Notes under the pieces: generated by a model
What the model saw: only the letters and a program-made list of their open reading frames with translations
Told to the model about the DNA's origin: nothing
The model's database searches: none
Translations under genes and position numbers: made by a program
NCBI GenBank assembly: GCA_964584935.1
Contig: CAZPBN010000001.1
Location: forward strand, 186,001-250,000
Length of the DNA stretch: 64,000 bases
Source of the DNA: CAZPBN01 sp964584935
Lineage (GTDB): Bacteria; Acidobacteriota; Aminicenantia; Aminicenantales; Aminicenantaceae
Direction: 5' to 3'
Shown: positions 53,460 to 62,618 of the stretch, in pieces
How the letters are laid out: each line of letters starts with the position of its first letter
Position numbering within the stretch: the first letter of the stretch is position 1

Positions 53460-53804
53460 ATGATTTTATATAGTCTTTCAACTTTATTGCAAAATCAAAG
53501 TGAAACTCCCCAAGGCGGAGGATTTATACAGATGTTGATCATGTTCGGCCTTATCTTTGTCATTTTCTATGTGTTGATTATTCTGCCTTCAAAAAAAAAG
53601 CAGAAAAAACATCAGGAAATGGTCGAACAATTGAAATCAGGAGACAAAATAGTCACAACTGGAGGAATTTACGGGACAGTCATGGGAACGAAACAAGACA
53701 GAATCGAAATAAAAGTTTCTGGAAATGTTAAAATAGAAATAACAAAAAACGCTGTGGCCGCAATTATTACCCCTAAAGACAAACAAGTACAAAAGAAAAA
53801 GTGA
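53460..53804 (+). CDS. yajC: YajC, Sec translocon accessory protein
   Basis: A 114-residue protein with one membrane helix (about residues 24-44) and a basic soluble domain containing QLKSGDKIVTTGGIYGTV, the hallmark of YajC. It is part of the SecDF-YajC holo-translocon. Starts 1 nt after the tgt stop; its ribosome binding site GGAAGG lies in the tgt end. Confidence 0.95.
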   Translation: MILYSLSTLLQNQSETPQGGGFIQMLIMFGLIFVIFYVLIILPSKKKQKKHQEMVEQLKSGDKIVTTGGIYGTVMGTKQDRIEIKVSGNVKIEITKNAVAAIITPKDKQVQKKK

Positions 53805-53868
53805 ATTAATCTTTTTTGTCCTCGATTATTTCTGTTAAAAAAAATACTTATATGAAAAAAAGTTTAGA

Positions 53869-55428
53869 ATGAAAAGAAAATTAAACTGGAAAATTATTTT
53901 TGTCTTAGCCATCATAGGCATGGCTATTTTTCTCATATATCCTCCAAAAGATAAAATAAAACTGGGTCTCGATTTAAAAGGAGGAATGCATCTTGTATTC
54001 CGAGTGAACACAGATGATGCCATTGATTTTGAAACCGATGTCGAAATCACCCGCATGAAGGAACTACTGAACAAGAGAGACATTGATTTCCAGAGTATCA
54101 ACAAACTGGAACAACCAGGGCATTTTATCGTGAGAAATGTGAATCCCGCTCAACAAGAAACACTCACAGATATCCTCAATGACAACTTTAAAGAATGGAG
54201 ATTTTCCTTTTCTGGAAACACTGTTTCCCTTTCTTTAAAACCAAACGTTGATAATCAATTGCGAGTCCAAACAGTCGAACAAGTATGCGAGACAATCCGA
54301 AATAGAATTGACCAATATGGAGTTTCTGAGCCTCTTATACAAAAACAAGGTTCAGACAGAATTATCGTTGAGCTTCCGGGAGTTGAAGATGAACAAAGAG
54401 CCAAGGGAATCATAAAAAGCCAGGCAAGGCTGGAATGGAAGCTGGTCAAAGCCGGCCCTGCAGATAGTGAAGAGCAATTGCTGGCAGATTTCAACGGCGA
54501 AGTTCCTGAAGATACTGAAATTTTAAAACAAACGGAAAGAACCGAAGATAATAAAATTCAATCGGAATCCTACTATCTAGTGAGTAAAGTAGCCACGGTT
54601 ACAGGAAAAGATCTGAGAGATGCCCGGCGATCCGTAGATGAATGGGATCAACCGGCTGTTTCCTTTTCATTAAAACCTGAAGGAGCCAAGCGATTTCTTA
54701 AATTAACCGGAGAACATAAAGATGAACTGGTCGCTATTGTCCTGGATGATAAAGTCATATCAGCTCCGGTCATAAGAGAGAGAATTCCTGGTGAAGGGAT
54801 CATACATGGTAATTTCACCATAGAATCGGCGGATGACCTTTCCCTTAAATTAAGAGCAGGAGCACTGCCTGCTTCTCTTCAAACTCTTGAGGAAAGAACG
54901 ATAGGTCCATCTTTAGGCGCGGATTCTATCCGCCGGGGATTCATTTCTTTTTCCATCGCCATTATCCTGGTTATGATCTTTATGTTGATTTATTATCATC
55001 TTTCCGGATTCAATGCTGTATTTGCCCTCACACTCAATATCCTTATTTTAATGGGAATACTGGCTTATTTTAAGGCATCCTTAACCCTCCCTGGTATTGC
55101 TGGTATTATATTAACAGTTGGCATGGCTGTGGATGCCAATGTTCTTATTTTCGAAAGAATCAGAGAAGAACTCTCAACCGGAAAGACAGTCCGAAGTTCA
55201 ATTTCTTCAGGTTTTTCAAGAGCATTCAAAACCATTCTTGATGCCAACATCACCACCATCATTGCGGCTATCTTTCTATTCCAGTTTGGAACAGGACCTA
55301 TTAAAGGATTCGCCACCACCTTGATTATAGGAATCAGCGCCAGTATATTTACCGCTGTCTTTGTATCCCGGTTGATATTTGACTTGATTTACTCCAAAAG
55401 TAGAAAATTTAAAAAAATGAGTATTTAA
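53869..55428 (+). CDS. secD: Protein translocase subunit SecD
   Basis: A 519-residue RND-type subunit that uses the proton gradient to pull preproteins out of SecYEG. N-terminal helix, then LGLDLKGGMHLVF (motif D1), a large periplasmic P1 domain with QYGVSEPLIQKQG and VELPGVED, and C-terminal helices with IAGIILTVGMAVDANVLIFE (D4-type). It is followed 1 nt later by secF. Confidence 0.95.
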   Translation: MKRKLNWKIIFVLAIIGMAIFLIYPPKDKIKLGLDLKGGMHLVFRVNTDDAIDFETDVEITRMKELLNKRDIDFQSINKLEQPGHFIVRNVNPAQQETLTDILNDNFKEWRFSFSGNTVSLSLKPNVDNQLRVQTVEQVCETIRNRIDQYGVSEPLIQKQGSDRIIVELPGVEDEQRAKGIIKSQARLEWKLVKAGPADSEEQLLADFNGEVPEDTEILKQTERTEDNKIQSESYYLVSKVATVTGKDLRDARRSVDEWDQPAVSFSLKPEGAKRFLKLTGEHKDELVAIVLDDKVISAPVIRERIPGEGIIHGNFTIESADDLSLKLRAGALPASLQTLEERTIGPSLGADSIRRGFISFSIAIILVMIFMLIYYHLSGFNAVFALTLNILILMGILAYFKASLTLPGIAGIILTVGMAVDANVLIFERIREELSTGKTVRSSISSGFSRAFKTILDANITTIIAAIFLFQFGTGPIKGFATTLIIGISASIFTAVFVSRLIFDLIYSKSRKFKKMSI

Positions 55429-55429
55429 T

Positions 55430-56593
55430 ATGCGATTATTTAAGAATCCCGATATAAAATTTATGAAATATAAATATTTCGCCTTTGCTGTATCCGGGTT
55501 TATTATTGTGGCCGGCCTTTTTAATATCATTGCAAACAAACAATTGAATTACGGCATCGATTTTGCAGGCGGCACTTTAACACAAATCGTGTTTAAAAAT
55601 CCCATCCCCATTAAAAACATAAGACAATCATTAGAACAAGGGGGACTGATTGATCCCAATGTCCAGAGGGTGGGCGATGAAAGCATTGAATTCATAATCA
55701 GGACTATTCCCACAGGAGAAGAAAGAAAGAAAGAAATTGAAATCCATGAATTGATAGGTGAAAAAGTCATTAATATTTTGAAAACAAGTGAAGACAAATT
55801 GTCGGAACAAAAGGGTCTCGAAGACCTCAACAATATCGATGATCGGACTTTAAGCGCTATTCTTGAATCTTCTGGCGTCGAAAACGCACCGGAAATCGCA
55901 ACAAAAATAATAGATTTGCGCAATGACCCAGAAGAAACAAAAGGGATATTTCACGACTATGAACAACTTCAAAATAAGGGAATATCCTCTGATATTATGA
56001 AAATTCTTAAAGAAAAAACCTATCTGGGCAGTCTTTCAGTCAAGAGAAAGGAAACTGTAGGTCCACGCGTCGGTCATGATCTGAGAAGAAAAGCTACCCA
56101 GGCAACAATCTGGGCTTTACTAGGAATGCTTGTTTATATTGGAATACGTTTCAAATTTGCTTTTGGTGTTTCAGCTATTATCACTCTAGCCCATGATGTC
56201 CTCATAACAATAGGAATATTTTCATTCACCAACAGAGAAATCAATCTTCCGGTGATTGCGGCAATTCTCACCATTGTTGGATATTCCTTAAATGACACAA
56301 TAGTAATTTTTGACAGGGTTAGAGATAATCTAAAAATATTAAGGAAACTCAATTTTGAGTCTATTTTGGATAGAAGTATTAACCAGACTCTTAGCCGGTC
56401 TGCTATTACCTCTGGAACCACTTTTCTGACAGTGTTTTCACTTTTTCTATTTGGAGGAACTGTTATCAATGATTTTGCCTTTACAATGATCATTGGCGTA
56501 ATCATAGGTACTTATTCTTCAATATTCCAATCTTGTTCTCTTCTTTACTTCTGGAATAAATTTTTTAAGCCAAAAAAAGGAATGAGAAAATAA
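55430..56593 (+). CDS. secF: Protein translocase subunit SecF, with insertion
   Basis: A 387-residue SecF, partner of SecD. Family motifs: YGIDFAGGTL near the N-terminus, ETVGPRVGHDLRRKA after the periplasmic domain, and VGYSLNDTIVIFDRVRDN in the C-terminal helices. Compared with the usual ~300-320 residues, about 80 extra, charged and probably helical residues lie at about 118-197 in the periplasmic domain. Starts 1 nt after the secD stop. Confidence 0.94.
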   Translation: MRLFKNPDIKFMKYKYFAFAVSGFIIVAGLFNIIANKQLNYGIDFAGGTLTQIVFKNPIPIKNIRQSLEQGGLIDPNVQRVGDESIEFIIRTIPTGEERKKEIEIHELIGEKVINILKTSEDKLSEQKGLEDLNNIDDRTLSAILESSGVENAPEIATKIIDLRNDPEETKGIFHDYEQLQNKGISSDIMKILKEKTYLGSLSVKRKETVGPRVGHDLRRKATQATIWALLGMLVYIGIRFKFAFGVSAIITLAHDVLITIGIFSFTNREINLPVIAAILTIVGYSLNDTIVIFDRVRDNLKILRKLNFESILDRSINQTLSRSAITSGTTFLTVFSLFLFGGTVINDFAFTMIIGVIIGTYSSIFQSCSLLYFWNKFFKPKKGMRK

Positions 56594-56668
56594 TTATTTT
56601 GTTCTTGTCAAACTTGTATTTTTTTTTTATACTAAGAAGAAGTTAAAATAAATCGTGAGGTAAGAGAA

Positions 56669-57445
56669 ATGCCAAAAAAAGAAGCTTCGAGAAAAAAATA
56701 CGAAGAAAACGATTTCTTCAAAGATTCTTTTTTCAATTATGAAAAATCAGGAAAAAGAAAAGCCTTAGCTTTACCGGTAGCTTTCACACTTCATGCTCTT
56801 CTTATCATTGCTTTTGTTGTCATTCCTCTTCTTAATCCATCTGACCTCCCCCAAATAGAAGTTTACAGCGCGTTCCTTGCTCCCCCTCCACCTGCTCCCC
56901 CTCCACCTCCTCCCCCTCCAAAAAAACGAGCCTCCTCCAAAAGAAAAACACGTATTAAAGCTGTCCAAAAACAAACCACTGTCGAACCTGGTAAATTAGT
57001 CGCCCCCGTTGATATCCCTGACGAAATCGCCGAAGAAGAACTCTCCGATATCGGTATCGAAGGCGGTGTCGTCGGTGGAGTCGAAGGCGGCGTCGTCGGT
57101 GGAGTCCTCGGTGGAGTCGTCGGCGGAGCTCTCGGTGGCGTGGTTGGCGAAATCGAAGCCCCAGTCAGAGCGATTGGCGATATTAAACCACCCAAGCGTA
57201 TCCACTGGGTTAAACCCGTCTACCCCGAACTCGCTAGACAATCGAAAATCGAAGGAGTCGTTATCATCGAAGCAACCACCGATAAATATGGCAGAGTTAA
57301 TGATGTCAAAGTCCTTAAATCTATCCCTCTGCTTGACCAAGCAGCGAAAGATGCTGTCTGGCAGTGGGTCTACGAACCTATGGTGATCAACGGTCAACCA
57401 AGAGGAGTCATATTTACTGTCACTGTTCGATTCAATTTAAAATAA
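56669..57445 (+). CDS. tonB: Energy transducer TonB
   Basis: A 258-residue TonB that transmits proton-motive-force energy to outer-membrane receptors. One membrane helix (about residues 34-54), a Pro-rich stretch (about 69-90), basic and acidic linkers, a Gly/Val tetrapeptide repeat (about 132-159), then the C-terminal TonB domain starting PKRIHWVKPVYPELARQ with GVVIIEATTDKYGRV and WVYEPMVINGQP. First of the tonB-exbB-exbD operon, with GAGGTAAGAG before the ATG. No TonB-dependent receptor is in the window. Confidence 0.93.
   Translation: MPKKEASRKKYEENDFFKDSFFNYEKSGKRKALALPVAFTLHALLIIAFVVIPLLNPSDLPQIEVYSAFLAPPPPAPPPPPPPPKKRASSKRKTRIKAVQKQTTVEPGKLVAPVDIPDEIAEEELSDIGIEGGVVGGVEGGVVGGVLGGVVGGALGGVVGEIEAPVRAIGDIKPPKRIHWVKPVYPELARQSKIEGVVIIEATTDKYGRVNDVKVLKSIPLLDQAAKDAVWQWVYEPMVINGQPRGVIFTVTVRFNLK
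57062..57145 (+). repeat. 12-nt in-frame tandem repeat within tonB
   Basis: Seven units of 12 nt encode Gly-Gly-Val-x tetrapeptides (x is Val, Glu or Leu, with one Ala at position 3). The stretch is far richer in G and C than the surrounding gene. Confidence 0.8.
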
Positions 57446-57484
57446 ATTTATTAAAGCTTTCTATAATAAAAAAGGAGGTTCAAA

Positions 57485-58162
57485 ATGCAATTTGATCTGG
57501 TATCAATGTGGAAAGCAATGGCACCAATGGCCAAAGGCGTTGCAATTATTCTTGTTATCCTTTCTATCATTTCCATTTACTTTTTCATCGAAAGACAAAT
57601 CGTTTATGCCCGGGCACGAACAAAATCAAAACAAATCGCTCCGAAACTCGCTCAAATGTTAAAATCTGGCCAAATTAAAGAAGCCCTTACACTTTCATCA
57701 AAAAAAGAATATAAGGGAAGTCATTTGGCGCAGGTAACTGCTGCAGGTATCAAAGAATTTTATGAAGGAAAGGAAGCGGGATTGCCAACGGAAGAACTGG
57801 TTGAAACAGCGCAAAGAGGATGTGAAAGGGCTGCCACTCTATTTACTCAGGATCTGAAGAAAGGTTTAAACACTCTTGCAACAATTGCGACTTCTTCCCC
57901 CTTTATTGGACTCTTCGGAACAATTGGTGGAATCATTAACGCCTTCCGAGGAATGCACTTAACAGGTTCAGGAGGAATTGGAGCTGTTGCAGGCGGAATC
58001 GCTGAAGCTCTTATCACAACAGCTTTCGGAATCGGAGTCGCTATTATTGCTTTGTGGTGTTTCAGTTTTTTGAACACAAGAATCGAAGTCTACAATTCTG
58101 AAATGGCAAATACCACTTCTCAAATTGTTGATTTCTTCGTAAGAAAATCAGAAAAAAAATAG
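57485..58162 (+). CDS. exbB: MotA/TolQ/ExbB proton channel protein (ExbB)
   Basis: A 225-residue inner-membrane channel subunit that energises TonB. Three membrane helices (about residues 18-37, 130-155, 170-195); the signature TSSPFIGLFGTIGGIINAF and GGIAEALITTAFGIGVAI are typical of ExbB/TolQ. AAGGAGG lies 6 nt before the ATG. Second gene of the TonB operon. Confidence 0.93.
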   Translation: MQFDLVSMWKAMAPMAKGVAIILVILSIISIYFFIERQIVYARARTKSKQIAPKLAQMLKSGQIKEALTLSSKKEYKGSHLAQVTAAGIKEFYEGKEAGLPTEELVETAQRGCERAATLFTQDLKKGLNTLATIATSSPFIGLFGTIGGIINAFRGMHLTGSGGIGAVAGGIAEALITTAFGIGVAIIALWCFSFLNTRIEVYNSEMANTTSQIVDFFVRKSEKK

Positions 58163-58199
58163 GTAATTATCTATTTTATTTATTAAATGAGAGGTTAAT

Positions 58200-58622
58200 A
58201 TGGCCTTTAGTGTTGGATACGAAAATGAAGTAAAATCTGAACCCAATGTTGTCCCTCTGTGTGATGTTCTTCTTGTTCTTCTTATCATTTTTATGGTTGT
58301 CACCCCGCTGATTCAGCAAGGAGTTGATGTGAATCTTCCCCCTGCTTTAAACGCAACCAGCATGCCGGATAATCCAGACGTGATTCTCTATCTCAAGAAA
58401 GATGGTTCCTATTATGTGAATGAAGAACGAACAAGCCCTGATAACTTTCTAACCGAGCTAGATGACGCATTTATTGCAGCCAGTGATAAAAAACTGTACC
58501 TCAGAGCTGACGAAGGACTCAACTATGGAAAAATCGTCGATGTATTTCTTGAAGTTCAAACAATTGGTGTTGATGTGGTAGGAATCATTACGGAAGCCGA
58601 AACAACAGAAGAAGAAGAATAA
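58200..58622 (+). CDS. exbD: ExbD/TolR biopolymer transport protein
   Basis: A 140-residue protein with one membrane helix (about residues 22-42); the critical Asp in VPLCDVLLVLLIIFMV is the proton carrier in this family. Soluble periplasmic domain follows, with LYLRADEGLNYGKIVDVF. Third gene of the TonB operon. The tail is acidic (ETTEEEE). Confidence 0.93.
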   Translation: MAFSVGYENEVKSEPNVVPLCDVLLVLLIIFMVVTPLIQQGVDVNLPPALNATSMPDNPDVILYLKKDGSYYVNEERTSPDNFLTELDDAFIAASDKKLYLRADEGLNYGKIVDVFLEVQTIGVDVVGIITEAETTEEEE

Positions 58623-58657
58623 TATTAGTAGTTGTTAAGAAACAAACAAGACAAATA

Positions 58658-59776
58658 TTATTTGTCAAAAGGAAGACTATTGGGAAAGAAAAATAAAGAC
58701 GATACTTGTTTCTTTCCCTTTGGTCTTTTTTTAAAAACCTTACTCCATATTTCTTTACTTTCCATACAAAAATAAAGAGGTATATCCTTTCCTCCATTTT
58801 TTTCAATATAGTTCTTGATCTTTTGATACATGTCTATTCTCAAGAACTTGAAGTATCTCAATTTCCCATCTTTTCCACGAATAAACTCATCATAAATGAT
58901 CTTTGAATACGGAAATCTCTTGCTTATTATTTTTTTCAACTCAGAAGGGAATCTCAAACTTCCAAGACTGATCCAGGTAATGTTGACTGGCTGTATTTGA
59001 TCAAATAATTCGTTGATAACCACTTCATAATCTATTTCCCATCCTGAATAATGGATTATGGGATCAAAATGAAACGCAACTTTATATCCTTTATTTGTAA
59101 CAGCTTTTGCTGCTTGAATTCTTTGTTCCACCGAAGGAGTTCCCTTTTCTTCATTTACTGCCATTTTCTTTGAATTGAGAGACCAGGCAATAATAACATT
59201 ATCAACAGGTTTTAAATTCATTATATTATCTATATTGACGCTTTTTGTTTTCAATTCAAATAAAACATCCTGTTTATTTCTGAAATAGGAAATCAGCATT
59301 TTTGAGTTATCTGTTATGTGATCCAGTGCCAGAGAATCTCCGAGTTCTCCTGTACCAATTCTAATATACTTGTTTTTTGCTTTGTTCAAGAAAATATCAA
59401 GTTCTTTTTTCATATCATCATGATTGGCATGAATGGTCATCATCGGATTGGAAAGATAATCCTGCAAAATGCAATAAGAACAATCCATAGGGCAATTGAT
59501 ATCCAGATTGATTATAAAATAATTACAACCTAGATATTGCGGTGTGCAAGGACAGGATTTAACAAAATTTCCTGTTTGCTTTTTTATTAAAAGATATTTC
59601 TTTCCTTCACTAATAGGATCCAAGTATTGGCACATTTCTTCAACTAACTTTTCCGAATGTTTTATATTTTCTCTGGGAATAAAATTCAATTTATTGATTA
59701 TTTTTTCTGTAAAGGGATATTTTAAGCAGCTTTCTTCGATAAATAATTTTTCAGGGAAAAATCTTTTTACTTCCAT
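58658..59776 (-). CDS. SPL-family radical SAM protein
   Basis: A 372-residue radical SAM enzyme of the spore-photoproduct-lyase-like family. The cluster motif is CPMDCSYC (CxxxCxxC) at about residue 97. Other family-like stretches are IRIGTGELGDSLA, WSLNSKKMAVNEEKGTPSVEQR and FHFDPIIHYSGWE. True spore photoproduct lyases repair UV-damaged thymine dimers in spores; this organism shows no spore genes here, so the substrate may be other DNA damage or a different target. The ParB-like gene ends 6 nt before its start, an arrangement that suggests they act together. Confidence 0.85.
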   Translation of the reverse strand: MEVKRFFPEKLFIEESCLKYPFTEKIINKLNFIPRENIKHSEKLVEEMCQYLDPISEGKKYLLIKKQTGNFVKSCPCTPQYLGCNYFIINLDINCPMDCSYCILQDYLSNPMMTIHANHDDMKKELDIFLNKAKNKYIRIGTGELGDSLALDHITDNSKMLISYFRNKQDVLFELKTKSVNIDNIMNLKPVDNVIIAWSLNSKKMAVNEEKGTPSVEQRIQAAKAVTNKGYKVAFHFDPIIHYSGWEIDYEVVINELFDQIQPVNITWISLGSLRFPSELKKIISKRFPYSKIIYDEFIRGKDGKLRYFKFLRIDMYQKIKNYIEKNGGKDIPLYFCMESKEIWSKVFKKRPKGKKQVSSLFFFPNSLPFDK

Positions 59777-59782
59777 CCAATT

Positions 59783-60724
59783 CTATTCAAACAATTCAGG
59801 AAATTCTTTACGAGATGCCATTTCTTTGATTTTATCCACTTTTTCCAATAACTCAGTTTTATTTTTTACAGAAAAAGAGATATTGATCCCTTCTTCTTCA
59901 AAATACATCGACGGCTGTACCGTAATATCTTCCTGGATATTCAATTTTTTCAGTGTTTGGTCAAATGCTTTTTTCCTGGCCATAAGCCTTGGATATTTTT
60001 TTTTCTTTAGCACATCTCTCAATTTATTTGCTTTTTGAATGAATGTTAATTGAGGACTATCCATAACAGCTTTTATTTCCTGCCACTCAAATATTTCATC
60101 CACGGTCACACTTTCCCTTTTTGAAATTTCTTCTAGATATTCTAAAATTTCTTTTTGTTTATTCTTCCCTACCGAAGAGATCAAAGGTAAGAGGTATTTT
60201 CTTTGTTTCGAATTAAAATGGATAAGTAATTGAGCAATCGAAAAACTTATCTCTTTTTCTATAATGGCTTCCTTAACCTCAGGACTAAACTCTGCAATTT
60301 TCAAATAAAGATCATAATACCTCATGTTTTTATTCATACCAAGTAAAGGAAGAAACGTTTTGACTATTTCTTTTTCTTTTTCTCCAAACAATTTCAATTT
60401 CTTTAATATCTCTGCTTTCTCAATAATATTGAATTCTCTTGTTGCCCAGTTTTCATAAAATCCGATCAAAAAAGTCTTAAGGTCATCTTTGCTTTCAATC
60501 ATTGAAACAGGTACAGGAGACATAGATATTTGTTTGCAGGCTAAAAATCTTTTCCATCCAGTTACCAGTGTATTTTTGTTATCACGAACTGTAACCAATA
60601 AGGGATTAATGACTCCTTCTTTATCCAAAGATTGAATCATTTTTTCTAACCCCAAAAAATAAGAAGTCCTGAATCGTTCATCATTTTGGTTAATATCTTT
60701 GAGTTCCAGTTTTCTTATGTCCAT
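59783..60724 (-). CDS. ParB/Srx-fold N-terminal domain protein
   Basis: A 313-residue protein with a ParB-like N-terminal fold (EKMIQSLDKEGVINPLLV, TLVTGWKRFLACK, GFYENWATREFNIIEKAEIL), then helix-rich DNA-binding-like regions (FSIAQLLIHFNSKQRKYL). It lacks close match to chromosome-segregation ParB and its partner ParA is absent. Start at ATG 60724, since AGGA lies 5 nt before it; a TTG eight codons upstream has no site. It is immediately upstream of the SPL radical SAM gene. Confidence 0.75.
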   Translation of the reverse strand: MDIRKLELKDINQNDERFRTSYFLGLEKMIQSLDKEGVINPLLVTVRDNKNTLVTGWKRFLACKQISMSPVPVSMIESKDDLKTFLIGFYENWATREFNIIEKAEILKKLKLFGEKEKEIVKTFLPLLGMNKNMRYYDLYLKIAEFSPEVKEAIIEKEISFSIAQLLIHFNSKQRKYLLPLISSVGKNKQKEILEYLEEISKRESVTVDEIFEWQEIKAVMDSPQLTFIQKANKLRDVLKKKKYPRLMARKKAFDQTLKKLNIQEDITVQPSMYFEEEGINISFSVKNKTELLEKVDKIKEMASRKEFPELFE

Positions 60725-60880
60725 TATTCCTATTCTAGATGAATCCAAATTAGGAGTCCACCAATAAATGAAAGTTCAATCCCATTTCATGATCAATGTT
60801 GTTTTGTGTTTGTATTTTAATAAAAATATAGATACTATATTTAAATACAAATAAAATTAAAACGACCAATTGATTTTTTA

Positions 60881-61579
60881 ATGAACAGTGATCAAATTCT
60901 AGTTCCAAAGCCACTGCATAAATTCGCTAATGAACAAGTCGTCTGCATTCCCTATGACTTACCATCCAGAACATTATTGAAAGCCCTGAAAAAGCATTCC
61001 CTCAAAGAAAAAAAAATAGGATGTGGATCAATCTATAAACTTGAAAACAAATCGGTTCTTTATAACTTTCCCGGGGCTCCTTTCACAGTATTAGGTCTGG
61101 AAATTCTTATTGCTTCTGGAGCCAAAGAAATCATTCTCCTTGGATATTGTGGCTCTTTAAATTCTGATTATAGAAATACCCATGCATTGTCAATTTCCAA
61201 AGCACTTTCAGAGGAAGGGACCTCAAAGCATTATATTACAGGCAAAGATATTTTTTATCCATCTCCCGCTCTTAAACAAAGCATAGAGCAGACGCTTAAT
61301 AAATACAAACTCTCTTTTAATAAGGGTTCAACAGTCTCTACAGATGCTCCCTATAGAGAAACCAAGTCCTGGCTGGAAGAAAAACAAAAAATGAACATAG
61401 ATAGTGTGGATATGGAGACTTCAGCCGTATTTTGCCTTGCCGAGTTTCATAATATCAAGGCAGCGGCTCTGCTCATCATTAGTGATGAACTTTTCACCGG
61501 AAAATGGCATCCTGCTTTTCATTTAATGAAGCTGATAAACAGAACAAAAAAATATCTCTTCCCTGTTATATTTGAATAA
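60881..61579 (+). CDS. Nucleoside phosphorylase (uridine/purine phosphorylase family)
   Basis: A 232-residue enzyme of the PNP/UDP phosphorylase family, which splits nucleosides with phosphate into base and ribose-1-phosphate. GAPFTVLGLEILIASGAKEIILLGYCGSLN is the phosphate/ribose region and VDMETSAVFCLAE the ribose-binding signature (Met-Glu-x-Ser). Base preference cannot be read. The ATG has no clear ribosome binding site. Single gene. Confidence 0.85.
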   Translation: MNSDQILVPKPLHKFANEQVVCIPYDLPSRTLLKALKKHSLKEKKIGCGSIYKLENKSVLYNFPGAPFTVLGLEILIASGAKEIILLGYCGSLNSDYRNTHALSISKALSEEGTSKHYITGKDIFYPSPALKQSIEQTLNKYKLSFNKGSTVSTDAPYRETKSWLEEKQKMNIDSVDMETSAVFCLAEFHNIKAAALLIISDELFTGKWHPAFHLMKLINRTKKYLFPVIFE

Positions 61580-61655
61580 TCTGCCTAAGTAATGATATAT
61601 ATTAAAAAAAAGAATAAACGGACATGGGTAATGGAATTATTTTATGGAGTCTCAT

Positions 61656-62618
61656 ATGAAACCTAAAATTCTGATAACAAGAAAAATATTCCCCGAAACT
61701 TTGAATTTCCTTAAAAAACATGCTGAATGTGAAATAGGACTTTCAGACAGATCACCTAGAAAAAATGAAATCAAATCAAAAATAAAAGATAAACAGGGAC
61801 TGTTTTGTTTACTCACCGATCGAGTAAACAAAGAAGTGATAGATTCGGCACCTGATTTAAAAATCATTTCAAACTGTGCTGTAGGGTACGATAACATTGA
61901 CATTGAATATGCTAAAACAAAGAATATTCTTGTGACCAATACTCCAGGTATTCTAACAGAAACAACAGCAGACTTAACCTGGGCTTTAATTTTTTCCGTA
62001 GCCCGAAGAATTCCAGAAGCCGATAAATTTGTCAGGGCAAATAAATACAAAGGATGGGAACTGGACCTTTTTCTTGGTAAAGAAATCACCGGAAAGCAAT
62101 TGGGAATAATTGGTATGGGACGAATTGGAAAAGCGGTTGCCAGGAAAGCCCTTGCTTTCAACCTGAAAACAGTCTATACAGATCCAAATCACTTAAGCAG
62201 CAAAGAAGAAAAATCATTGAATGCATCTTTTCTTCCCTTGGATAGGCTTCTATCCTCTTCAGATATTATAACCATTCATACCATTTTGTCCCCTGATACC
62301 CATCATCTCATTTCAAAAGAAAGAATCAGTTTATTAAAAAAGGAAGCCATAATCATCAATGTCGCCCGCGGACCGATCATTGATGAAGATTCACTTGCAG
62401 AGGCATTAAAAAATAAAAGGATATGGGGAGCTGGGCTTGACGTCTATGAAAGAGAACCTTCCATTAACAAAAAACTTTTAACTCTTAAAAATGTGGTGCT
62501 TCTTCCTCATATAGGAAGTGCCACCATTGAAACTCGGCTTAAAATGGCAAATATAGCTGCTCATAATCTTGTTCAAGGAATCTCCGGCAAAAAGCCGGAT
62601 AACCTTATCCCCTTCTAG
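61656..62618 (+). CDS. D-2-hydroxyacid dehydrogenase (glyoxylate/hydroxypyruvate reductase type)
   Basis: A 320-residue NAD(P)-linked D-2-hydroxyacid dehydrogenase. Rossmann motif LGIIGMGRIGKAVARKA; catalytic Arg in INVARGPIIDE, Glu in DVYEREP and His in LLPHIGSAT. The family pattern is that of GyaR/hydroxypyruvate reductase. GGAG lies 6 nt before ATG 61656; an ATG at 61644 contains that site, so the later start is preferred. Its 3' end overlaps ispG by 14 nt on the opposite strand. Confidence 0.9.
   Translation: MKPKILITRKIFPETLNFLKKHAECEIGLSDRSPRKNEIKSKIKDKQGLFCLLTDRVNKEVIDSAPDLKIISNCAVGYDNIDIEYAKTKNILVTNTPGILTETTADLTWALIFSVARRIPEADKFVRANKYKGWELDLFLGKEITGKQLGIIGMGRIGKAVARKALAFNLKTVYTDPNHLSSKEEKSLNASFLPLDRLLSSSDIITIHTILSPDTHHLISKERISLLKKEAIIINVARGPIIDEDSLAEALKNKRIWGAGLDVYEREPSINKKLLTLKNVVLLPHIGSATIETRLKMANIAAHNLVQGISGKKPDNLIPF

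Noticed and set aside
56863..57397. Two minus-strand frames and one plus-strand frame over tonB rich in Pro, Thr, Ser or Asp
   Set aside because: They are out-of-frame readings of the Gly/Val and Pro repeats of tonB.
58650..58666. Palindrome GACAAATA/TATTTGTC between exbD and the SPL gene as a terminator
   Set aside because: The two arms are separated by one nucleotide and no T-run follows on either strand; it overlaps the SPL stop region.
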